Of a stretch of DNA of 58,530 nt, positions 37,748 through 46,272 are shown in pieces (position 1 is the stretch's first letter; each line of letters begins with the position of its first letter). Made by a program: the position numbers and the translations under genes. Location: assembly GCA_945949525.1 (NCBI GenBank), contig CAMFES010000004.1, positions 1-58,530 of the forward strand, given 5' to 3'. The notes below the pieces were generated by a model. That model saw only the letters and a list, made by a program, of their open reading frames with translations, ran no database searches and was not told where the DNA came from. This stretch comes from an uncultured Veillonellaceae bacterium. Its GTDB lineage: Bacteria > Bacillota > Negativicutes > Selenomonadales > Selenomonadaceae.

Positions 37748-37787
37748 AGCATTTCTCCATCATGCCGCCAACCACCGGGCGCATCCA

Positions 37788-38681
37788 TCACTCAAGCTTT
37801 CCCGCTTCCAACAATCTCATCTTGCCGGCCGCCAGCAAAAGCCCTATCAGCAGCCAGTATTCACGCATGACGGAAATCTGCAGCATGCTGCTTTCCGTCA
37901 TGCCCTCAAGATGAAGCCCCGCCAGAACCAGTATGCCTATCATGCCGTATGAGGCAGTATTCACGGAACGGCTGATGGATTTTTCCGCCTGATACAGCTT
38001 CACAAGGCGATACAGGATATAGCCCTGCAGCATCACAAAGGAAGCCAGCCCCACAAAGCCGCCCTCCACGAATATCTTGACAAAGCTGCTCTGGCTCAGC
38101 ACCGACGCCCAGGTAGCCTGGCCACTCCAGTCATTCCAGGACACGATGGCATACATGACCACCGAAAAAGCCAGCATAAAGGCAGGTATCGTCCTGTTGG
38201 CAAAAACCCCTTCATCCTGACGGCACATAAGATAAAAAATCGGTATGGCCATCATCAGATGGGTGGCATAAAAGGAAGCCGCCGAGCTTGCGCCAATAGG
38301 AGTATAATCATCCCAGACCACCAGCTGATATGCCCCCATGGCATCACAGACCAGCACCGACACCGCAAAGGCCACCAGAATCCACGCCATGCGCCGCCGC
38401 GTCTGCAAATAGCCGATGCCCATAAACAGCGGGCTGAGGCGATAGATGGTACCCCACACTTCCCCAAGGCTCTCCGCCGGATCCGGGGCAATCAGCGCCG
38501 CCACCACCTGCAGAACGCAATAAAAGGCCACAATCTTGACCAGTCCCTTGTCCATGTCAGGCAAACTGCCGGTACACACCTTCTGGGCAATCACCACCAC
38601 AGCCCCCAGCACAATGCACACACTGGTAGCCGCAATGGAAAAATTTGATGTCAGGGCAAACAACATCATCACTATATACAT
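37788..38681 (-). CDS. O-antigen ligase-like membrane protein, short form
   Basis: About 297 residues with eight to nine membrane segments. SAASFYATHLMMAIPIFYLM and FVEGGFVGLASFVMLQG resemble parts of WaaL/Wzy_C proteins, which join or polymerise glycans at the outer face of the inner membrane. It is shorter than usual (about 400), and the stretch between these two parts, which normally holds the periplasmic loop with the conserved His, is abbreviated. It may be an internally deleted, non-functional copy, or a divergent family. The start is uncertain: ATG at 38681 is taken, and a frame open to 38762 exists. Confidence 0.55.
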   Translation of the reverse strand: MYIVMMLFALTSNFSIAATSVCIVLGAVVVIAQKVCTGSLPDMDKGLVKIVAFYCVLQVVAALIAPDPAESLGEVWGTIYRLSPLFMGIGYLQTRRRMAWILVAFAVSVLVCDAMGAYQLVVWDDYTPIGASSAASFYATHLMMAIPIFYLMCRQDEGVFANRTIPAFMLAFSVVMYAIVSWNDWSGQATWASVLSQSSFVKIFVEGGFVGLASFVMLQGYILYRLVKLYQAEKSISRSVNTASYGMIGILVLAGLHLEGMTESSMLQISVMREYWLLIGLLLAAGKMRLLEAGKLE

Positions 38682-38756
38682 TAACTGATTCCAGATTCCC
38701 AAAACCACCACTCCATACTTAAAGAAAGCTACTAACCCCCTTAGTATACCACAAAA

Positions 38757-38790
38757 AAACAATCCCGACTACGGCTAGACGGGATTGTTT
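38757..38790 (-). terminator. Terminator of the sodium/alanine symporter gene
   Basis: AAACAATCCCG pairs with CGGGATTGTTT and is followed on the minus strand by more T residues. Confidence 0.85.
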
Positions 38791-38818
38791 CAGCATTATA
38801 TCATTATTATATTATTAT

Positions 38819-40234
38819 TCAGGCACTAGCGGACAAATCCACCTTCTCACCCTTTTTCTCGCGCACTACCACGCGCTCCTCGTAGTCAAAGCACTCCCTG
38901 GCAATATCCTTGCTGAGCCACAGGAGGCAGATGAGGTTCGGAATCGCCATCAGTCCGTTGGCCGTATCGGAAAAGTCCCATACCAAATCCAATGTCTGGG
39001 TAGCGCCGATGTAGGTAATAAAGGAGAAAATAACCCGGTATGCCACCAGAATATCGTGATTGCTCACCAGATACTCCAGGGCCTTCTCACCGTAATACTC
39101 CCAGCCAAGAATGGTGGAAAAAGCAAACAGCGCCAGGGAGGTGGAAACAATTACGCGGGCATGCTCGCCAAAAACTGTAGAAAATGCCATAATCGTCATC
39201 TGGGCGCCGGAAACAGCCTTGCCGGTAGCCGGGTCAATGGTGCCCAGCATGCCGGAGGAAGCGATAACAAGACCTGTCAGCACGCAGATAACCATGGTAT
39301 CAAAGAAGGTACCGGTCATATTTACATAGCCCTGGCGGGAAGCATGGTCCGTCTTGGCTGCGGCAGCCGCAATCGGCGCAGAGCCGAGACCTGCCTCATT
39401 GGAGAACACGCCGCGGGCAACGCCCCAGCGCATGGCAGTCAGCATGGAGGCGATAATGGAGCCGCCTACGCCGCCTGCAACAGCCTCCGGCGCAAAGGCC
39501 ATCCGGAAAATCTCACCGATACCGGCCGGCAGGTTGCCTGCATTAACCACGATAACAATCATGGCCATCACTACGTAGAAGGCCGCCATAGCAGGCACAA
39601 CGATACTGGAAACAGCACCGATACTGCGCACGCCCTTGAACAGGATAACCATGGAAAGAATAACCAGAATAGAGCCAATCAGGGCAGGGTCTACGCCAAA
39701 GCTGGTGTTAAAGGCGGCGGCGATGGAGTTTGCCTGGGTCATGTTGCCGATACCGAAGGAAGCACAGACAGCAAACACTGCAAAAAGGAAAGCCAGCACC
39801 CGGCCCGGCACGCCGCCGATGCCGTTCTTCATGGCATACATCGGACCGCCTGCCATCTCGCCCCGCTCGTTGGTTTCACGATACTTTACTGCCAGCACGG
39901 ACTCGCCGTACTTGGTAGAGAGGCCAAAGGCGGCAGAAATCCACATCCACACCAGGGCCCCCGGGCCGCCCAGCACCATAGCGGTGGCAACCCCCACGAT
40001 GTTGCCTGTACCCACGGTGGCGGACAAAGCGATCATCAGAGACTGGAACGGCGTAACATCGCCCTCCGTGTTATCCTTCTTGGTCAAAATCATCTTTACC
40101 GCATAAGGCAGGTTCAGCCACGGCTTGAACTTCAGGCGCACCGTCAGAAAAATACCGGTGCCTACCAGAAAGCACAGCATGACGGGGCCCCATACGAAGT
40201 CATTCACCTGCTTCATAATAGCTGCAAAATCCAT
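38819..40234 (-). CDS. Sodium:alanine (glycine) symporter, AGCS family
   Basis: About 471 residues with ten or more membrane helices. GTGNIVGVATAMVLGGPGALVWMW and GVARGVFSNEAGLGSAPIA (each cited in part) are signature regions of AGCS carriers, which import alanine or glycine with Na+. ATG at 40234 is taken because AGGGGGAA lies eight bases upstream. It is monocistronic. Confidence 0.93.
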   Translation of the reverse strand: MDFAAIMKQVNDFVWGPVMLCFLVGTGIFLTVRLKFKPWLNLPYAVKMILTKKDNTEGDVTPFQSLMIALSATVGTGNIVGVATAMVLGGPGALVWMWISAAFGLSTKYGESVLAVKYRETNERGEMAGGPMYAMKNGIGGVPGRVLAFLFAVFAVCASFGIGNMTQANSIAAAFNTSFGVDPALIGSILVILSMVILFKGVRSIGAVSSIVVPAMAAFYVVMAMIVIVVNAGNLPAGIGEIFRMAFAPEAVAGGVGGSIIASMLTAMRWGVARGVFSNEAGLGSAPIAAAAAKTDHASRQGYVNMTGTFFDTMVICVLTGLVIASSGMLGTIDPATGKAVSGAQMTIMAFSTVFGEHARVIVSTSLALFAFSTILGWEYYGEKALEYLVSNHDILVAYRVIFSFITYIGATQTLDLVWDFSDTANGLMAIPNLICLLWLSKDIARECFDYEERVVVREKKGEKVDLSASA

Positions 40235-40434
40235 ACACAATTCCCCCTATAACATTTATAATGCCTTTTGTATACATCTATGTACATTTTGTTATAATGT
40301 TCACTGTACATAGACATTAGTCTTTAACGACTACGTGTGATAGTATACCTTTCATAAACACATTTGTAAAGGCGGTTTTGCATTTTTCACAAAAAAGCAA
40401 TAAAAAAAAGGTGTCCCCTTTGAACACCTTTAAT

Positions 40435-40884
40435 TTATTCCCATGTTTCTCCGTATTGAGTTTTATATATATGGCTCTTCTTCCAGTCCAGGGCAAACTC
40501 CACAACCTCCTGCAGCATGGTACTCTTGCCGTAGGAAAGCTTTTCCTGCACATTCACCGCGCCGCTCATCAGCTTCTTGGTTTCATAGTTGTACACCTTG
40601 GCATTGCGGTATTCATAGGAGCCCTCCACAGTATCAAAATAAGCCCGATAACGGTACATGTACCTGCTGTGCAGCTTCACCAGATACAAATCCAGCACCA
40701 CCTCATGCTCGCTGGGCTGCTCAATGGAGTTGACATCCACATAGTAGCCGGTATTTCCCTCATAATCCACAAAATATCTGTCAACCCTGGCGGCCTCCAC
40801 GCCGCCTGCCCACAGAACCACCACGGCGCACACAGCCACAGCCGCAGAAACTATCCATTTTTCTTTGCTCTTGAAAAAATCCAC
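40435..40884 (-). CDS. Small exported protein of unknown function
   Basis: 149 residues with an N-terminal signal or anchor (IVSAAVAVCAVVVLWAGG, then VEA) and a beta-rich, Tyr-rich remainder (YFVDYEGNTGYYVDVNSI, YRYRAYFDTVEG). The pattern recalls small surface proteins in which a tyrosine-rich domain checks an exported chain, but no family is certain. It starts at GTG 40884 after GGAAGGAAG. Single gene, no clear partner. Confidence 0.7.
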   Translation of the reverse strand: MDFFKSKEKWIVSAAVAVCAVVVLWAGGVEAARVDRYFVDYEGNTGYYVDVNSIEQPSEHEVVLDLYLVKLHSRYMYRYRAYFDTVEGSYEYRNAKVYNYETKKLMSGAVNVQEKLSYGKSTMLQEVVEFALDWKKSHIYKTQYGETWE

Positions 40885-40979
40885 TAAAAACAGACTTCCT
40901 TCCCAGGGTACAAATGATATATAATATATACTGTGAATATATTATACGACGGCAAAATGAAATGGCAATGACTGCAGGA

Positions 40980-41171
40980 CTATTCTGCCCCGGTAACCAC
41001 CGCTTTTACCATCCGCTCAAATTTGACACGGGGTATCATCACAAAATGGCCGCAGCCCTGGCATTTCATACCAAAATCCATGCCGGTGCGAGTAATCTGC
41101 CAGATATCGCTGCCGCAGGGATGAGCCTTGCGCATTCTGACCACATCTCCCACATTAAATTTTAATGGCAT
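40980..41171 (-). CDS. DUF951 zinc-finger-like small protein
   Basis: 63 residues, MPLKFNVGDVVRMRKAHPCGS then CQGCGHFVMIPRVKFER. The HPCGS and CxxCG motifs identify DUF951, a family commonly near ychF. The role is unknown; zinc or nucleic-acid binding is possible. ATG at 41171 has AGGATG eight bases upstream; earlier in-frame starts are unlikely. Confidence 0.88.
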   Translation of the reverse strand: MPLKFNVGDVVRMRKAHPCGSDIWQITRTGMDFGMKCQGCGHFVMIPRVKFERMVKAVVTGAE

Positions 41172-41209
41172 AAAAATCATCCTATCTATAGAAAGGGAGT
41201 TACACTATC

Positions 41210-42016
41210 ATGAAAATATCCATTCTTCAGCTGCCCATTGAAGAGGGCAACATTGAACACAACCTGGATGCCATGGCCGCCATGCTGGACAAGGCCATGA
41301 GCAGTGACCAGCGTCCTGACGCCGTCCTGCTGCCGGAGCTTTGGAACACCGGCTTTTATCCGAAGCCAATCAGCGAATACGCCGACAGTCAGGATATCTG
41401 GAAAAAGCACATGAGCAGGCTGGCCTCGGAGTATACCGTCAACATCATTGCCGGGTCCATTGCCGTAGAAAGAAAAAAGAAAATCTACAACACCTGCTAT
41501 GTTTTTGACAGAACCGGTGAAAACATCGCCGTATACGAAAAGACCCATCTCTTTTCCCCTGCCGGTGAAAACACGGATTTTACCCCCGGCAGCAGGCTGA
41601 CCACCTTCAGCATAGACGGCATCAAATGCGGCATCATCATCTGCTACGACCTGCGCTTCCCGGAGCTGGTGCGGCAGCTGGCCCTGCAGGACATCAGCAT
41701 CCTCTTTGTGGCTGCCGCCTGGCCCGTAGAGCGCATCCAGCACTGGGATACCCTGCTCAGGGCCCGCGCCATTGAGAACCAGTTCTTTGTGGCCGCCGCC
41801 AACGGCATTTCCTCCCATCTGGGAGAAGCCATGCACCTGGGTGGCGGCTCCGCCATCTATGACCCGTGGGGCAGCCTGCTGGCACAGGGCTCCACCGACA
41901 ACCTGGAGGGCGAAATTCTCCACGCCAATCTCCAGCCCGGCATGATAAGCCAGATACGGAGCGACATCAACATCTTCCGTGACAGGCGCCCGGAGCTGTA
42001 CGACCTGCCCCGCTGA
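41210..42016 (+). CDS. Carbon-nitrogen hydrolase (nitrilase-family, omega-amidase-like)
   Basis: 268 residues. The catalytic triad is visible as Glu43 in LPELWNTGF, Lys111 in YEKTHLF and Cys145 in ICYDLRFPEL. The CYDLRFPEL motif is shared by omega-amidases (Nit2/YafV type), which hydrolyse alpha-keto amides of glutamine or methionine. GAAAGGGAG precedes the ATG. Divergent from DUF951 and convergent with ychF. Confidence 0.9.
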   Translation: MKISILQLPIEEGNIEHNLDAMAAMLDKAMSSDQRPDAVLLPELWNTGFYPKPISEYADSQDIWKKHMSRLASEYTVNIIAGSIAVERKKKIYNTCYVFDRTGENIAVYEKTHLFSPAGENTDFTPGSRLTTFSIDGIKCGIIICYDLRFPELVRQLALQDISILFVAAAWPVERIQHWDTLLRARAIENQFFVAAANGISSHLGEAMHLGGGSAIYDPWGSLLAQGSTDNLEGEILHANLQPGMISQIRSDINIFRDRRPELYDLPR

Positions 42017-42075
42017 AGCCTGCAAAGCTGGCCCCCCTGCCAAAAAGCCAGGAAAGGGCAACAGGGCTAAAGCCT

Positions 42076-43182
42076 TTAAACATTAAAGCGGAAATAAGTA
42101 ACGTCGCCGTCCTGCATGATATAATCCTTGCCCTCAAGGCGCACCTGCCCCTTTTCACGGGCGGCGGCAGTAGAACCGGCCGCTACCAGATCATCAAAGT
42201 TGACAATCTCCGCCCGGATAAAGCCCCGCTCGATATCAGAATGAATCTTTCCGGCGGCCTTCGGGGCAGTGGTTCCCTTGACAATGGTCCAGGCACGGCA
42301 CTCATCAGGGCCGGCCGTCAGGAAGGTCATGAGGCCCAAAAGGTCAAAGGCGGCGTGGATGAGCTTTTCCAGTCCGGACTGCTCCAATCCCATCTCCTGC
42401 AGGAACTCCTTGGCCTCGTCATCGTCCAGCTCTGCAATCTCCGACTCCACCCGGGCAGAAATAGCTACTACCTCTGCACCCTCGGTAGCCGCATACTCCT
42501 TTACCTTCTGCACGTATGGATTTTCCGCATCGGCAGTGGCAACCTCATCCTCGCCTACATTAGCTACATACAGGGTAGGCTTCATGGTCAGGAAATTCAT
42601 CTCCCTGATAAGAGCCAGCTCATCATCAGACAGCTCTACGCTGCGGACAGTTCTGCCCTCATCGAGAGCTGCTTTTATTTTGTCCAGAACAGCCTGCTCC
42701 GCCTTGGCTTCCTTGACACCGGCCTTGGCCAGCTTCACCAGCTTCTGCATGCGGCGCTCCAGCACCTCCATATCAGCCAGGCACAGCTCCGTGTTGATAA
42801 TCTCAATATCCCGCAGAGGGTCAATAGAGCCCTCCACATGGGTAATATCCCCGTCCTCAAAGCAGCGGACAACCTGCGCCACTGCATCCACCTGACGGAT
42901 ATGCTCCAAAAACTTGTTGCCCAGACCCTCACCCTGGGAGGCACCCTTTACCAGACCGGCAATATCCACGAAGCGGAAGGCCGCCGGCGTGGTCTTCTTG
43001 GAGTTATACATCTCATGCAGTACCTGCAGGCGCTGATCCGGCACATCCACGATGCCCACATTCGGCTCTATAGTGCAGAATGGATAATTGGCCGCCTCGG
43101 CCCCCGCCTTGGTAATAGCATTGAACAATGTGCTTTTGCCCACATTCGGCAATCCCACAATACCTACTTCTAAATTACTCAA
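42076..43182 (-). CDS. ychF: Ribosome-binding ATPase YchF
   Basis: 368 residues of the Obg-like GTPase superfamily: GLPNVGKSTLFNA (P-loop), DIAGLVKGASQGEGLG (G3), ANVGED in place of the GTP-specific NKxD (which is why YchF prefers ATP), and a C-terminal TGS domain. It binds the ribosome and modulates stress responses. It starts at TTG 43182 with AAGGTGG upstream. The DUF951 gene lies nearby, as in many Firmicutes. Confidence 0.96.
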   Translation of the reverse strand: MSNLEVGIVGLPNVGKSTLFNAITKAGAEAANYPFCTIEPNVGIVDVPDQRLQVLHEMYNSKKTTPAAFRFVDIAGLVKGASQGEGLGNKFLEHIRQVDAVAQVVRCFEDGDITHVEGSIDPLRDIEIINTELCLADMEVLERRMQKLVKLAKAGVKEAKAEQAVLDKIKAALDEGRTVRSVELSDDELALIREMNFLTMKPTLYVANVGEDEVATADAENPYVQKVKEYAATEGAEVVAISARVESEIAELDDDEAKEFLQEMGLEQSGLEKLIHAAFDLLGLMTFLTAGPDECRAWTIVKGTTAPKAAGKIHSDIERGFIRAEIVNFDDLVAAGSTAAAREKGQVRLEGKDYIMQDGDVTYFRFNV

Positions 43183-43272
43183 AACCTTATTCCACCTTTA
43201 TAAATTGTACTTTTGAAAATATTACCCGTATAGTATATCACAAATCACGGCAAGAAAAAACACAAAAACGTA

Positions 43273-43301
43273 TTTACGCTTTTGTGCCTGTATAGTATAA
43301 T
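43273..43301 (+). promoter_or_regulatory. Forward promoter of orphan cassette A
   Basis: -35 TTTACG (43273-43278) and -10 TATAAT (43296-43301) have 17-base spacing. The -35 matches that of toxin module 1. The transcript would be only about 60 bases, from 43308 to the terminator at 43364, and carries no reading frame beyond the codons ATG CGC TAG. Confidence 0.7.
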
Positions 43302-43333
43302 CAGGAGCATAAGCCACTCCTAAAAATGCGCTA

Positions 43334-43403
43334 GAAAAGCCCCGATGGTCGGTCGGGGCTTTTCGTGTGCAGCGTATCCTATGGAGACTGCATACTTCAT
43401 TGC
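43334..43403 (-). ncRNA. Orphan antitoxin-type RNA, cassette A
   Basis: A minus-strand promoter (-35 TTGTGT at 43433-43438, -10 TACAAT at 43410-43415, 17-base spacer) would start an RNA near 43403 that ends in the bidirectional hairpin GAAAAGCCCCGA/TCGGGGCTTTTC (43334-43364). On the plus strand the RNA region contains CTATGGAGACTGCATACTTC, which resembles a toxin start (Met-Glu-Thr-Ala-Tyr-Phe) preceded by no ribosome site. In the intact modules the same position holds the repeat that is complementary to the toxin start. No toxin gene is left. Confidence 0.6.
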
Positions 43404-43460
43404 AACTAAATTGTACCACACGTCAGCAAAAAACACAAGATCACATTACTTCTCTTTTAC

Positions 43461-43477
43461 ATCCTGTATAAAAGGAA
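43461..43477 (+). repeat. 16-17 bp repeat of the galE 3' end
   Basis: The string TTTTACATCCTGTA with flanking TC occurs here and again at 43594-43609, where it is the last codons of galE read on the plus strand. The copies flank orphan cassette B and may be a duplication that accompanied its arrival. Confidence 0.5.
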
Positions 43478-43480
43478 TAG

Positions 43481-43554
43481 AAAACGCCCCGACGGCACAT
43501 CGGGGCGTTTTTGCGTGCCTCACATGGACGCACTAATCACCTTTAGCTTTCGCT
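43481..43554 (-). ncRNA. Orphan antitoxin-type RNA, cassette B
   Basis: A minus-strand promoter (-35 TTGCCA at 43584-43589, -10 TACGCT at 43561-43566, 17-base spacer) leads to an RNA from about 43554 to the bidirectional hairpin AAAACGCCCCGA/TCGGGGCGTTTT (43481-43511). The terminator is preceded by GGAATAG, as in the two intact modules. The plus-strand copy includes CACATGGACGCACTAATCACC, like a toxin start (Met-Asp-Ala-Leu-Ile-Thr). No toxin frame precedes it. Confidence 0.5.
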
Positions 43555-43597
43555 ACAGTCAGCGTAGCACATTTCACATAATTTGGCAATATTTCTT

Positions 43598-44614
43598 TTA
43601 CATCCTGTAGCCATCAGGATTATTTTTTTGCCAGTTCCAGCTGTCGCGGCACATATCAGCCAGGGTGCGCCTGGCTTCCCAGCCCAGCACCGCCTTTGCC
43701 TTTGACGCATCCGCGTAGCACACCGGCAGATCCCCGGCACGGCGCGGCCCGATAACATAGCTCACCTTCACATCGTTCACCTGCTGGAAGGTATTCACAA
43801 TATCCAGCACGCTGTACGGCTTGCCGGTGCCCAGGTTGATAATCTCCACGCCCTTGTGCCCGGCCGCAAACTCAACCGCCTTCACATGACCGTCCGCCAG
43901 GTCCATGACGTGAATATAATCCCGCAGGCAAGTGCCATCCGGCGTGTCGTAATCACCGCCAAACACCGTCAGCTTTTCCCGCCTGCCCACTGCTACCTGT
44001 GACACATAGGGCATCAGATTGTTGGGAATCCCCTGGGGATCCTCCCCAATCCTCCCTGACTCATGGGCGCCGATAGGATTGAAATACCGCAGCAGCACCA
44101 CCCCCAGCTCCGGATTTGCCACAGCTGCATCAGACAAAATCTGCTCCATCATGGATTTGGTCCAGCCGTAAGGATTTGTGCAAAGACCCTTGGGCATCCC
44201 CTCGTTATACGGAGATGGATTCTGCTCCCCGTACACGGTTGCCGAGGAGGAAAAAATAATCCTCTGCACGCCGGTTTCAGCCATAGCCTCCAGCAGCGAA
44301 AGAGTTGTATTTATATTATTGCGATAATACTTCAGGGGTTTTTCCACAGATTCCCCCACGGCCTTCAATCCGGCAAAATGAATCACCGTATCCGGCCTTT
44401 CCTTGTCCAGAATCGCCCTTACTGCCGCCTCATCCTGGATATCAGCTTCATAGAGGGCGATCTTGCCACCGGCCAGCTCCTCGGCACGATGCACCGCCTC
44501 CGGGCAGCTGTTGTCATAATTATCCACCACAACAACCTCATAGCCGCCCTTCAAAAGCTGCACTGCCGTATGGGTGCCAATATACCCGGCACCTCCTGCC
44601 AATAATACCTTCAT
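43598..44614 (-). CDS. galE: UDP-glucose 4-epimerase
   Basis: 338-residue short-chain dehydrogenase-type epimerase: NAD-binding LLAGGAGYIGTHTA, Ser of the triad in IFSSSATVYGE, and the YxxxK in YGWTKSMME. It interconverts UDP-glucose and UDP-galactose, linking the Leloir pathway (galM at 9.9 kb) with surface glycan synthesis. The ATG follows galU by two bases with GGAG upstream, so both form one operon. Confidence 0.97.
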   Translation of the reverse strand: MKVLLAGGAGYIGTHTAVQLLKGGYEVVVVDNYDNSCPEAVHRAEELAGGKIALYEADIQDEAAVRAILDKERPDTVIHFAGLKAVGESVEKPLKYYRNNINTTLSLLEAMAETGVQRIIFSSSATVYGEQNPSPYNEGMPKGLCTNPYGWTKSMMEQILSDAAVANPELGVVLLRYFNPIGAHESGRIGEDPQGIPNNLMPYVSQVAVGRREKLTVFGGDYDTPDGTCLRDYIHVMDLADGHVKAVEFAAGHKGVEIINLGTGKPYSVLDIVNTFQQVNDVKVSYVIGPRRAGDLPVCYADASKAKAVLGWEARRTLADMCRDSWNWQKNNPDGYRM

Positions 44615-44616
44615 AA

Positions 44617-45504
44617 CTATTGCTCCTTCATCAGTGCCTGCAGATAATTCCTGAACTGCGGTCCCAGATCCTCACGCCGCAGGGCAAACTCCACCGTGGC
44701 CTTCAAAAACCCCAGCTTGTCCCCCACATCATACCGCTTGCCCTCAAAACAGTAGGCCCAGACCGGCTCAATCCCCGCCAGCTGCTTCAGTGCATCCGTC
44801 AGCTGGATTTCACCGCCCTTGCCCGGCTGTGTATGCTCCAAAATCTCAAACACCGTCGGGGAGATTATGTAGCGCCCCAGCACCGCCATATTGCTTGGTG
44901 CCTCACCCAGCTCCGGCTTCTCTATCATGTCGCTGACCTTCACCAGCCGCGAACCGGCAATCTCCCTGCCGGCCACAATACCATAGGAAGAAACCTTCTC
45001 ATCCGGCACCTGCTGACACCCCAGCACCGAGCCGCCATAGGCATCGTAGATATCTATCAGCTGCTTCAGGGCCGGAGCCTGTCCGCCTGCCCTGTCCGCA
45101 TACACTACATCATCTCCCAGAAGCACCGCAAAGGGCTCCCCCGCCATAAAGGATTTGGCGCAGAGAATGGCATCCCCCAGGCCGCGCATTTTCTTCTGGC
45201 GGATATAATGCACATTGATGTCTGCCGTTTCCCGCACTATGGCCAGCAAATCCTCCTTGCCCTTCTCCTCCAGCTCCCGCTCAAGGTTCGGTGCCGAATC
45301 AAAATGATCCTCAATGGCTCTCTTGGCATGGCCGCTGATAATCAGAATCTCCTCGATGCCGCTGTCCAGGGCTTCCTCCACAATATACTGGATAGTAGGC
45401 TTGTCCACGATAGGCAGCATTTCCTTCGGCGTTGCCTTGGTGGCAGGCAGGAATCTTGTCCCGTAGCCGGCCGCCGGAATTACCGCTTTTTTTATTTTCG
45501 CCAT
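44617..45504 (-). CDS. galU: UTP-glucose-1-phosphate uridylyltransferase
   Basis: 295 residues: IPAAGYGTRFLPATKATPKE (nucleotide-binding loop) and IVEEALDSGIEEILIISG. It makes UDP-glucose for galE and for glycan synthesis. ATG at 45504 is chosen because GGGGGCGTGAG lies upstream and the protein then starts MAKIKKAVIPAAG, as in homologues. First gene of galU-galE. Confidence 0.97.
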   Translation of the reverse strand: MAKIKKAVIPAAGYGTRFLPATKATPKEMLPIVDKPTIQYIVEEALDSGIEEILIISGHAKRAIEDHFDSAPNLERELEEKGKEDLLAIVRETADINVHYIRQKKMRGLGDAILCAKSFMAGEPFAVLLGDDVVYADRAGGQAPALKQLIDIYDAYGGSVLGCQQVPDEKVSSYGIVAGREIAGSRLVKVSDMIEKPELGEAPSNMAVLGRYIISPTVFEILEHTQPGKGGEIQLTDALKQLAGIEPVWAYCFEGKRYDVGDKLGFLKATVEFALRREDLGPQFRNYLQALMKEQ

Positions 45505-45585
45505 AATCTCACGCCCCCACGAAATAATTGCTCCGTCTAGTATACCACAAAACAAGCCTCACTGCCATATCAGCCGGTTACATTG

Positions 45586-45981
45586 TCAGCCAGTTACATT
45601 GTCAGGAGGAAAAAGATTATCGAGGGTTGCCCGCATCCTCAGCTTCCCCTTCTCCGTCACATGGGAATAATATTTGGCCGTAATAGCGATGCTGCTGTGT
45701 CCCAGCCGCTTGGATACAGCATCCATTGTTTCCCCTGCCTCCAGCAGCATGGTGGCGTGAGTATGGCGCAGGGAATGAGTAGAGCCGCCCCCAAGATTTT
45801 TCTTGCACCAGGCGTTAAAAAAACGAAAATCCGGCGCACATATCTGCTTGCCGCTCTCAATCCGGCAGCAGACATAATCCCCCTTGTTGTACCTGCTGTT
45901 TCCCACCGACTGCCGCACATCCATCTGGCGCAGCTGCTCCGTCTGCAAAAGCAGCTGCAGCTGTGTGCCATAAAGTTTCAA
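45586..45981 (-). pseudogene. Truncated tyrosine recombinase (phage-type integrase)
   Basis: Only the C-terminal part of a tyrosine integrase remains: HSLRHTHATMLLEAG (box II HxxR), RLGHSSIAITAKYYSHV (second His region and the nucleophile Tyr). The first catalytic Arg and the whole DNA-binding N-terminus are missing. The coding match begins about LLLQTEQLRQMDV, next to the promoter of toxin module 1. It is therefore a relic of a mobile element, not a working recombinase. Confidence 0.8.
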
Positions 45982-45999
45982 TACACAAATTCAAACTGC

Positions 46000-46029
46000 T
46001 TTACGAACATACATAAGTTATGCTATAAT
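46000..46029 (+). promoter_or_regulatory. Promoter of type I toxin module 1
   Basis: -35 TTTACG (46000-46005), -10 TATAAT (46024-46029), spacer 18. The spacer GAACATACATAAG.TATG.TATAAT is shared with the promoter of module 2. Confidence 0.8.
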
Positions 46030-46074
46030 AAACATGCTGCTCATCTGCCTTCTCCCAGGGAAGGAGGTGTGAAG

Positions 46075-46155
46075 ATGGAGACGTTTGGTACGTTTTTGTT
46101 ATCTGTCGTGGCAGGTGTAGTTTCCCACTACATTTGCAAATGGCTGGATGGGTAA
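46075..46155 (+). CDS. Fst-like type I toxin peptide, module 1
   Basis: 26-residue peptide METFGTFLLSVVAGVVSHYI followed by CKWLDG. It is a single hydrophobic helix with a charged end, like Fst/Ldr-type membrane toxins. GGAAGGAGGTG lies eight bases before the ATG, a very strong ribosome site, but CCTTC (46048-46052) can pair with GAAGG just before it, which would hide the site in an upstream helix as known for fst. The peptide shares HYICKWLD with module 2. This is too short for standard gene callers. Confidence 0.8.
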   Translation: METFGTFLLSVVAGVVSHYICKWLDG

Positions 46156-46205
46156 TACGTGAGCAGTCAGCCTAAAGGCTGGTCCACCTTTAAAAAATTG
46201 GAATA

Positions 46206-46237
46206 GAAAACCCCCGATCTACCCATCGGGGGTTTTC
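46206..46237. terminator. Bidirectional terminator of toxin module 1
   Basis: GAAAACCCCCGA pairs with TCGGGGGTTTTC. Convergent toxin and antitoxin transcripts both end here, so they overlap at their 3' ends. Confidence 0.88.
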
Positions 46238-46272
46238 GTTTGGGTGAAAATGGAAACGTTTTTGTCGTTCTC
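46206..46272 (-). ncRNA. Antitoxin RNA of module 1
   Basis: Minus-strand promoter: -35 TTGCAA (46302-46307), -10 TATAAT (46279-46284), spacer 17. The RNA of about 67 bases begins in a direct repeat (46250-46272, ATGGAAACG then TTTTTGTCG) of the toxin start region (46075-46100, ATGGAGACG then TTTTTGTTA), so it can pair with the toxin mRNA at its start codon as well as at the shared terminator. This is the two-site pairing layout of RNA II in par/fst. Confidence 0.75.

Noticed and set aside
43345-43536. 63-residue plus-strand frame containing METAYFIATKLYH
   Set aside because: It runs through both orphan cassettes and a terminator and has no ribosome site; the METAYF part is explained better as a ghost toxin start in the antitoxin RNA.
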